A DNA stretch of 64,000 bases from Nematopogon swammerdamellus (lineage: Eukaryota; Arthropoda; Insecta; Lepidoptera; Adelidae). The notes beneath the pieces are model-generated. The model saw nothing but the letters and a program-made list of their open reading frames with translations. It had not been told where the DNA came from and did no database searches. Where the stretch lies: contig OX336344.1 in assembly GCA_946902875.1 (NCBI GenBank), positions 23,953,791-24,017,790 on the forward strand, read 5' to 3'. A program made the translations under genes and the position numbers. The first letter of the stretch is position 1; every line of letters starts with the position of its first letter. Below, in pieces: positions 55,936-64,000 of the stretch.

Positions 55936-56917
55936 AACTCCGGGAGTGCCGGCAGATCCCGTGCCACTCTAACTTAACCCTTAATGCAATGACTTAAGGT
56001 TTCATTTTAAAAATGACGCTGACGCGATGTCGCGAGTTAAACATTTTTTACCCACCTAAAAAAGTGCCAAGCGCCGCTAAAGAAGTTTTCACTTCAAAAA
56101 CCTCAGGGTTATCCCCTTTCAAATAATAAAAAAAAATAATTTTCAAAATCGGCCCACAATTGACGGAGTAATCGCGTAACAAACATCCAAAAAAAGAAAA
56201 CATACCGTCGAATTGAGAATCTCTTAGGTCTAAAGTAAATTTCTCGTGAAGACAAATGCAACGAGCCCAAACACGATGGGTTTGGGCTCGATGGGCGATT
56301 AGTTTAGGAGTTCCTATGGCCACCTTCTGTCTCCATCATCAGACCAGCTCGACGGTACTCGGTACAGTAGGTACCAATTTCAAATTTAGAATATTCATGA
56401 AACAAGGGTCCGAATATGTATCACTAGTATATCGATTCATGTATTTCAACAGGACAGAGAAAATTTCAAAATATTATGTATTTAATACTTTTTAGTTCTT
56501 TTTTTTTTGTTTTTTGGAAATCGGTTTAATATTTTTTAAAACAGTTTTTATTTCATTCTTTTTAGTAATATTACATAAAAAAGAATAATCGAAATCGAAT
56601 AATCGAAATCGATTGAAGTGGTACAGAATTATTCGCCATATGTGTCAGACTGCAAATTGCTGAATAAGTCCACATCACAAAAGTTTTGCTGAAGGTAGAA
56701 GGCACACCATACTAATTTATAAAACTGAAAATTGCTTTTATAATTCCTAGATTCTACACGTACATTAGGCAATGCAATTATTTCCCGTTTTTCCCTACAC
56801 ATTAACTCTCGTTACACGTCCTGAAGCTTCCAATGATGAAGATGGCATTATAATTCACTATAAAAATTATTTATAAATTAAAAACGGGAAACACATAGAA
56901 TAGAAAGAAATCATAAA
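55936..56917. other. Unassigned DNA with a hairpin
   Basis: 56262-56290 is a perfect hairpin: CGAGCCCAAAC and GTTTGGGCTCG around a 7-nt loop. 56500-56600 resembles the outer end of the foldback at 54842. No gene. Confidence 0.5.
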
Positions 56918-59180
56918 TATTTTTTTTTATTGGTAGCTCGACATAAAGATGGCGCCGAGGCACCCATGAGGTGTCTAACGGCGCCCATGGACATTCGGTC
57001 GTATTCGCGGGTTGCGAATCAGGATTTCCACTCCGACCAACTAAACGGACCAACTGAAACGGATCAACTATTTTTCTTTCCCAACGAATCAACTTTTTGG
57101 TTGGTCCGATAGGAATATTTTATTAAATTAAATTTGTTCCCATCTGACCAATTGAAACGGATCAACTATTTTTCTTTCCCAACGATACAACTTTTTGGTT
57201 GGTCCGATAGGAATATTTTATTAATTTAAATTTGTTTGTAAATTTTGAAAAATAGACAAAAATTATAAAAAATATATCATATATGTACACCAAGATTAAG
57301 AAACATTAACAATTATGGAAACCTCCTTTCAATTTCTGCTGCCCTGGTACTTTAGAACCGTTCCCAGTAGTCTTAACAAGAGTAGTATTTCGGGTTTCCA
57401 CTTTAATTACGGTGACTGTATTTTGACCAATAAGGTTTCGACCAGCGGTATCATTTAAAAGATTTGGAAAATATTAATTTCAGATTATAATATGTTTATT
57501 TGTATCAAATCTGACCATTTGAAATTCTGACGAATTGTAAATCTGATCATTTGAAAGTCTGACGATTTGAAAATCTGACCAAATGAAAACAAATGTAATT
57601 TTCATGTAAGTATATACGATACTTGTCACCGATACGCATACACGATACAAACCATTTAATTTAAATTAATAAAATATTCCTATCGGACCAACCAAAAAGT
57701 TGTATCGTTGAGAAAGAAAAATAGTTGATACGTTTCAATCTCATTCTGCGCAACCAGTTGGTCGATTCAGTTGGTCGGAGTACCCATTTATCCAGTTGGT
57801 CCGTTGGGAATAAAATTTTACCAAATTAAATCGTTTGCAATATCTGATCAACTAGTTGGTCGGATTGGAATAAATGCCTTCATCGAGTTCCATTCTGAAC
57901 AACTAGTTGGTCCGTTTAGTTGGTCGGAGTGGAAAGCCTGTTGCGAATGCCATGCTCGCCGGACAGGTGCCCATTCACGCCCCTCTTGAAGGACCCGAGA
58001 CTGTACTTGGGGGAAAATATATGAGCAGGGAGAGTGTTCCAGAGTTACCGGTTCTGTAAAGGAAAGATCTGCAGAATCGATTGGTACGCATGCGCGGTAA
58101 GTCCAGCGTATAGGGATACAATCCCTGCTCAGTGCGCGCGGTGCGGAGGTGGAACGGGGACGGCGGGATCGCGTTAAACAGCTTCTCCGAGCACTCCCCA
58201 TGGAATAAGCGATAAAACACACTAAGGGAGCCGACATCCCTACGGTGTTGCAGTGGTTCTAGATCGCGGGACACTTCGTGGTCATCCACTAGTCACACGG
58301 CTGGACGCTGCATCGAGTCCAGATGCGCAAGCTGGTATTTGGCAGAGCCATCCCACAGGTGCGAGCAATACTCCAAGCAAGACCTGATCTGCGATTTATA
58401 CAGGAGCAGCTTTTGGTCCGCCGTGAAATACTGTCGCACCTTATTGAGTACGCCCAGCTTTTTAGAAGCCAGCTTGGCCTTCCCCTCGATGTGGCGACGA
58501 AAGTTCAAGTCGTGCGACAGTTCGACTCCGAGGAACCCAAAGTGTTCGCTTAATTTGAGCGACGTGCCTTGGAATGAAGGAGCCGGTGTGAACGCCGCTC
58601 TCTTCGCACTGAACGCGCAAACTTCTGTCTTGGAAGCGTTGAACTCGACCAAATTACTACGGCCCCATTCGGAAATAGAGCCGAGTGTATGTTCGAGCTC
58701 AGACACAAGTCTTCGTCTCTTCTCATCCACAACATCACGACTGGCTGAAGGGTGACTGGTGTAGGGTCCGTGTGCCGTACTGTCATCTGCATAACAATGT
58801 ATGTTGCCCAGAGACAGGATATCATTGATGTGCAGAAGAAACAGCGTGGGTGACAACACAGATCCTTGTGGTACGCCGGCGTTCACTGAGATGTCGTCCG
58901 ACGAGCAACCGTCCACTAGGACCTGAATGCTACGCCCATGTAGGAAGTCGGCGACCCGTCACAGAGGCCAGAAGGAAGTCCGTAAGCCGGCAATTTGCCC
59001 AAGAGCGACTTGTGCCAAACCCGGTCAAATGCCTTGGCAATATCAAGGCCAATTGCCAAGGATTCACCATGACCTTCAAGCGATTCCCCCGAAAGGTGAG
59101 TGACGTACGCTAGGAGATCATTGTACTAGCAGATCGTTTTGGTCGGAAGCCGTATTGCCGATCGCTGATGAGGTCTTTTG
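56918..59180 (-). pseudogene. Jockey/CR1-type LINE split by a hAT-like element
   Basis: Upstream part (about 59175-58920) encodes RT motifs including SLAIGLDIAKAFDRVWHK. Frame 58916-58293 has AGVPQGSVLSPTLFLLHIND, the catalytic CYADDS, NLVEFNASKTEVCAF, FLGVELSHDLNF and RSCLEYCSHLWDGSAKYQL. The remainder, frameshifted, has DVGSLSVFYRLFHGE and AARTEQG-type sequence to about 57950. The 3' UTR continues beyond the insert at 57020-57940 to an oligo-A tail (poly-T at 56918). The 5' end is cut at a MITE end near 59183. Not functional. Confidence 0.85.
57020..57940. mobile_element. Non-autonomous hAT-type element, 8-bp target duplication
   Basis: TTGCGAAT at 57012-57019 and 57941-57948 flanks a 921-bp element beginning CAGGATTTCCACTCCGACC and ending in the near-exact reverse complement. 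The inverted repeats extend through AACTAAACGGACCAACT. A subterminal block (GATCAACTATTTTTCTTTCC, TTTTTGGTTGGTCCGATAGG) occurs twice at the left and once inverted at the right. No transposase. An 8-bp duplication with CAGG ends is the hAT pattern. Confidence 0.9.
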
Positions 59181-59182
59181 TC

Positions 59183-59245
59183 TACCGAGTAACTGAAAAC
59201 ATTGTTATAATGTGTAATAGCGGCAAAAGCCTAAACGAACATATA
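59183..59245. mobile_element. End fragment of the hammerhead-bearing MITE family
   Basis: GAGTAACTGAAAACATTGTT and AATAGCGGCAAAAGCCTAAA match the inverted end of the element at 5785-6072. The interior is absent. Confidence 0.75.
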
Positions 59246-61408
59246 AGATATATATCACCAACGTATACAATGAGCGGAACGCCTAAACGGATGACAGACA
59301 GTTCCGGACTGAGTCGGATGAGTACCGCATGGACGATTTTTAGAACATTTAGAAGTATTGCCTCGATTATTCTTCACTTTAGGTCCATTACATACATTCA
59401 CATTCGTGTATATTATCATATTGTACGGAGAAATAATCGTGGCGGTTGTTTGTAGTTAGTATGTATTGGCGGGTTACCTACAGTCCAACCGTCGCGTCAT
59501 CGGCGAATGGTTCGAGTCGATCATAGTACGTAAAAATGTGCCTATCGTCGCCTAAAGCCGCAGTTACGAGAGATGCTTAATCACTTGGAACAGTTTTCTT
59601 TAATATTTCTTCGGATGCCATGCGACACATTTCTATTTTAATGATAATGACCTTTGGACTGGTCGGTGAGTAACTGGGGTAAGAAGGGTCTGTAGCTAAC
59701 GGATCGGGGACTTTTGTGTCTGTCGGATTGGGTTTTATCAAAGAACTGGCGCGTGGTTGGGGCTCGAATTGACAGAACGTATTATTCTTTGTTTCGCGAG
59801 CTGGAGACAAAACGAAGCTTTATTATCTGATCAACCTTGACAATTTTGGCCATCGCAAAATTGGCAATTACGGATGTGTGAACTTTAAATTTAAATTTGA
59901 AGAAAGCGCTTCTTAATTTTAATATTTGTTTTACATTGAAAATGTTTGTGTTTTCGTGATCGAGTATAGTGCCCCGATTTATGAAATTGTGAAATTTGCC
60001 TGCAGTGTGATAGTTCGGTAACTAATTTTTATAAAATTGTTTCTGATCTTCACGATTTGCGCGTCTGTGCTTCAACATCGTACGGATAGCAAGCAGGTAC
60101 ATAGAATTAGGGTAGAGCGAGGGGTATGTGGAAGGGGAAGATCACGGGGGGGAGGGGTTGTCAAGGAGGCGTGCGTGAGGGACACGGCTCGGCGGTCAGT
60201 CAGGATAGACGGGGGATGATGTAGGCAGCGCGTGCGCCTCTCCGAATGTTTAATTTATAACAGAAATTTTAAGCCAAGACAATTGACTTTCTCGGTGGAA
60301 TAAGACGAGACAAATGGACCTGTGACAATAGTGAAGTGCAGTGTTTGTGATATTCAGGCGCCTGGTGAACTGAGGTCCACCAAACTGAGGTGAGTGGAGT
60401 AGCGCACGGACGACAGGCGATTCTGGCGCGAGCTTACGCCAGGCAGGGCCGGATTCGGATGGGTGACGTTACAACAGGAACCATTATCTATTTTATTTGT
60501 ACCTATTTCTTTAACTTATCAAGGTGTATTATGTAGATTCTTCCACATTATATGTATTGGATGTATGTAGTCGTATTCGATCGGAGTTTGTTGAAAGCGT
60601 AATTAAGTATTTGTAGGAGTGGAAGGTTCCCACAGCTTTAAGCGACTAGGTATATATTATGGAAGGTTCCCACAGGCTGTGTTCCTACGCGGATACGTGC
60701 ATAGCGTATAAGAAGGAGCCTGCGTGCTTATTATATGTATGCTGTACGAACGAGATATAAATAACAAAACCGAAGGGGTCGATTTGTGACAGAAAGGTTA
60801 TCTTACGCGGATGCGCCGGAACGCGATAATTTATATACACAGTAGCGGCTTGGTGACCTACAGTTAAACTCCTTCGGACGCCTCGCGATACGTAATTTCG
60901 TTTATTGACAATGACGGTTGGACTGGAAGGCGATCTACTGAGGTTGTGGAATGAGAGTATCTGTAGCCATTGGATCAGGGAGTTCTGTGCCTGTCGGATG
61001 GGGTCTTTGAGCAGGCGTTTCATCTAAGCACTGGCGTTTGGTTGGCGGCTCGATTTGGCAGAACGTATTATTCCTTGTTTCACTAGCTTGAGGCAAGTAT
61101 AGGAAGCTTTAGTGTGAAAGCAACCTGGACAAGTGCATACTATCTGCGGAGTCTGCACTTAATAAAGGAGTTCCATCTTAGAACTGACTCATGTATTGGG
61201 TGATTGACTTCGTGTATTTTAAGCTTTTGCCCAAACGTTGTGACGACAAAAGGTGGGTATATCCAAGTCTCGGGGAAGGGACAGGACGGACATGAAGACG
61301 CTAGGATTTACCCGTTAATTGTCATTTTAGCTTCACGTGAAGACTGTTAGGTAGGCGCCTTTCCTTGGTGACAATAACTTCTCGCCGAACTATAGAACGT
61401 CATCTATA
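59246..61408. other. Non-coding DNA with a diverged direct repeat
   Basis: 59584-59820 and 60870-61110 are diverged direct copies sharing TTTGGACTGG/GTTGGACTGG, TCTGTAGC, GTGTCTGTCGGATTGGG-like and GACAGAACGTATTATTC-like segments. 59925-60010 resembles the satellite spacer at 11890. No gene recognised. Confidence 0.6.
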
Positions 61409-61664
61409 TCTATACATATAATAAAATCGTAGAGGTAAGAAAGTCTGTACATTGAATGTATTCGGAAAAAAACTAACCAGGGTGGCTTAAAATGAGATAC
61501 TGAACATGTTAGAACAGTTTTTAAAATTTTTGTTTGTTTGTTTGTTTGTCTGTACGCGCATCACGCAAAAACCACTGAACGGAATTAGACGAAACTTTGT
61601 ATAGTGGCAGTTTATATGCCGGGTTAACATAATACGTAAAAAAAAATAACAAAAATAAAAAAAA
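61409..61664 (+). repeat. Direct repeat, left copy
   Basis: Begins TCTATACATATAATAAAATC and includes a GTTT microsatellite and CTGTACGCGCATCACGCAAA. It is almost identical to 63749-64000. A diverged third relative is at 61853-61980. Confidence 0.95.
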
Positions 61665-62202
61665 ATTAACAATTATAAACATTATTGCGCGTTTAAAATC
61701 ACGTAGTCCAAAGTACATAATTATATCTTGACAACTGGCAGCAAATACAATTTGAATAAAATATTCATTCGAAATTTAAAAATAAGTAGATACAACGAAA
61801 ATGACAGTTCTTCTTTTTTACAACTTGAACACAATAGTCTATACATATCTATTCTTTCTATACATATCATAAAATCGTAAATGCAAAAATGTCTATTTGT
61901 ACGCGCATCTCGCAAAAACCACTGAACGGAATTTGACGAAACTTTTTATAGTGACAGTGTATATCCCGGATGAACATAATAATAAAAAAATAAAAAGCCG
62001 TATACGTTGGACTTATGGAAAAAATAAAAATCACGTAATCCAAAGTAAAGTTAAAAACACTTTTAAATGTCATGTTGACAACGGAGAACTGTCATCTCGA
62101 CGTGAGCTGGCTGGTGACAAATTGTTTGATAAATAAAAATAATAATTGAAAGTCTAAGTTATGTCGCTGTCATTGGTGCAATAAAATTTATATATCTGTT
62201 GC

Positions 62203-63664
62203 CCGCGGCTTCGCTCGCGTGAAATTCGTATTTAAAAAAAAGAAAGTAAGTAACTAAAGGCGGGCCCGAAGGCGGATCTGCGCTCACGTAAACGATATTC
62301 TTAGTCGATGAAAGTAACTAAGGGCGAGGCGGAAGGCGGAGCTGAGTTCAGGAAGAAAAAAAACATTCTTGAAGAAAGTAAGTAACTAAGGGTGAGGCCG
62401 AAGGCCGAGCTCTATTCTGGAAGACCATAAACCTTCTCGAAGAAAGTAAGCAACTATGGGCGAGGCCGCAGGCCGAGCTGCGTTCAGGAAGAACCTAAAC
62501 CATCTTGAAGAAAGTAAGTAACTAAGGCGAGGCCGAAGGCCGAGCTACGTTCGGATAATTGAAAAACCATCTCGAAGAAAGCAAGTAACTAAGGGCGAGG
62601 CCGAAGGCCGAGCTGCGTTCAGGAAGAAGCTAAACCATCTTGAAGAAAGTAAGTAACTAAGGCGAGGCCGAAGGCCGAGCTACGTTCTGACAAATGATAA
62701 ACCATCTCGAAGAAAGCAAGTAACTAAGGGCGAGGCCGAAGGCCGAGCTGCGTTCAGGAAGAAGCTAAACCATCTCTAATAAAGTTAATTAATATTAAGA
62801 TTGAGTTAATTTAATTTAAATTTTATTATAAAGTCCACGCTTCTAACGGCAAATATACCGTGCATCCTAGAACCTCGCGGTTATTCCCGGCTGGATTGCA
62901 AGAGACCCGATGCTATCACCTTAGTGCCATGGACTAAGGGTAGTTCTTTGATGTGGGACGCCACTTTTGTTCTCACATTGGCTCCAAGCCACGTTAGGAC
63001 ATCTTCAAGAGCGGCTGGCGCGGCCGAGGCTGGGGCGGAGAGCCTCAAACGCAGCAAATATAGAAATATAATTCAAGATTTCGAATTTGTTGCGTTTGCG
63101 GTTGAAACCCTCGGTCCGTGGAGCAGTGAAGCCAAACGAGGCTTGAGCTGGTTGACGCAACTGGTGTCCCGCCATCAAGGGCTTATGTACTTCATTCAAA
63201 GGGTAAGCCTTGCATCAAGCGGGGTAATGCCGCAAGTGCTCTAAGAACATTTGAAAATGCCCGTTTTGATAGTTATTTTAATGTTTGTTAGGTAGGTTTA
63301 ATTCTTTAGTTATTAATATTACTTTTTTATTTTTATGAAATAAATAGATTGAGTAAACGATATTATATTCTATCGAAGAAAGGAAGTCTTTAAGGGCGAG
63401 GCCCGAAGGCGAAAGAGGGTTTTTGGTTTACCTGAACGCAGCTCGGCCTTCGGCCTCGCCCTTACTTACTTCCTTCATTTGAGAAAGGTTTATCGTTTAC
63501 CTGAAAGCAGCTCGGCCTTCGGCCTCGCCCTTAGTTAGTTACTTTCTTTAAGAAGGTTTATCGATTAACTGAACGCAGCTCGGCCTTCGGCCTCGCCCTT
63601 AGTTACTTACATTGTTCTTTGGAATACGAATTTCACGCGAGCGGACCAGCGGGCTCAGCTAGTC
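62203..63664. mobile_element. Foldback element with ~65-bp subrepeats
   Basis: GCTCGCGTGAAATTCGTATT near the left end is matched in inverted orientation at 63630-63650. The left arm has about seven copies of GTAAGTAACTAAGGGCGAGG CCGAAGGCCGAGCT-type units (62245-62765); the right arm has about three inverted ones (63390-63600). The centre holds a captured coding fragment. Confidence 0.85.
62880..63244 (+). pseudogene. Captured carboxy-terminal fragment of a LINE polyprotein
   Basis: Open to the stop at 63242-63244. It encodes KRPDAITLVPWTKGSSLMWD, ATFVLTLAPSH, ESLKRSKYRNI, VAFAVETLGPWSSEAKRG and FIQRVSLASS. These are the conserved carboxy-terminal motifs that follow the RT in some animal LINE proteins (RPDG.T..PW..G..L.WD; FAVET.GPWG.EA; QRISLA.QRGNA). 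The first methionine (62924) is internal. The rest of the element is missing, so this is a passenger in the foldback. Confidence 0.68.
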
Positions 63665-63748
63665 ACTAATATAATAAATATCCTCAAATACAATCAATTA
63701 TATCTCTGAAAAATTAAAATAATATCCATCGGTGACAGATTATTCACG

Positions 63749-64000
63749 TCTATACATATAATAAAATCGTAGAGGTAAGAAAGTCTGTACATTGAATGTA
63801 TTCGGAAAAAAACTAACCAGGGTGGCTTAAAATGAGATACTGAACATGTTAGAACAGTTTTTAAAATTTTTGTTTGTTTGTTTGTTTGTTTGTCTGTACG
63901 CGCATCACGCAAAAACCACTGAACGGAATTAGACGAAACTTTGTATAGTGGCAGTTTATATGCCGGGTTAACATAATACGTAAAAAAAATTAACAAAAAT
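63749..64000 (+). repeat. Direct repeat, right copy (cut by window end)
   Basis: Matches 61409-61652 except for one extra GTTT unit and one substitution. Continues past the window. Confidence 0.95.

Noticed and set aside
55323..55997. 224-codon repetitive ORF
   Set aside because: Follows the tandem array unit and starts inside a SINE; no homology.
59163..59200. CTGATGA near 59165 as a hammerhead core
   Set aside because: No GAAA after a stem II and the sequence is LINE coding DNA next to a MITE end.

Overview
The window is animal nuclear DNA, almost certainly insect and most probably from a moth or butterfly (inference). The support is GT/AG-bounded coding exons in matching phase, no operons, and a dense load of Gypsy, BEL, Jockey/CR1-like, R4/Dong-like, hAT-like, foldback and SINE-like repeats resembling families I associate with Lepidoptera. 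No prokaryotic or organellar gene is present.

One host gene is recognisable. It lies on the minus strand and spans most of the left 38 kb. Four coding exons join in phase: exon 1 (signal peptide, 37998-37872), exon 2 (first half of Ig domain 1, 36614-36487), exon 3 (second half of Ig1, 20068-19883) and exon 4 (start of Ig2, 5414-5225). Together they give the amino-terminal part of an immunoglobulin-superfamily surface protein of the lachesin / Dpr-interacting-protein (DIP) type. Later exons were not found and should lie beyond the left edge. A second, decayed spliced gene with a cysteine-rich CXC-like motif lies at 24497-25190 (minus).

The most striking feature is that three consecutive exons of the Ig gene each seeded a tandem array in the adjoining intron, and every array unit carries a copy of an exon-intron junction. 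Exon 2 has a 124-bp array with acceptor sites (36615-37640). Exon 3 has a 156-bp array with donor sites, open in frame (18505-19882). Exon 4 has a 73-bp array with donor sites (3629-5224).

The rest is introns and intergenic DNA filled with mobile elements. 1-2.2 kb: Gypsy-type gag/protease remnant and a headless repeat copy. 5.8-6.1 kb: inverted-repeat element with a hammerhead-ribozyme-like core. 6.6-12.7 kb: tRNA/5S-like SINEs, LINE fragments and a 34-bp satellite with a 729-bp higher-order repeat. 12.9-13.9 kb: internally deleted R4/Dong-like copy. 14.8-15.4 kb: LINE piece, perfect palindrome and MITE. 16.8-18.5 kb: BEL/Pao pol. 20.8-28.6 kb: two LINEs. 30.2-34.4 kb: nearly intact R4/Dong-like LINE. 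40.8-48.0 kb: three-level nested insertion around a Gypsy element. 50.9-54.9 kb: 4-kb foldback with satellite arms. 56.9-59.2 kb: LINE split by a hAT-type element. 61.4-64 kb: near-identical direct repeats around another foldback. All classifications are from reading the sequence alone; no database search was run.
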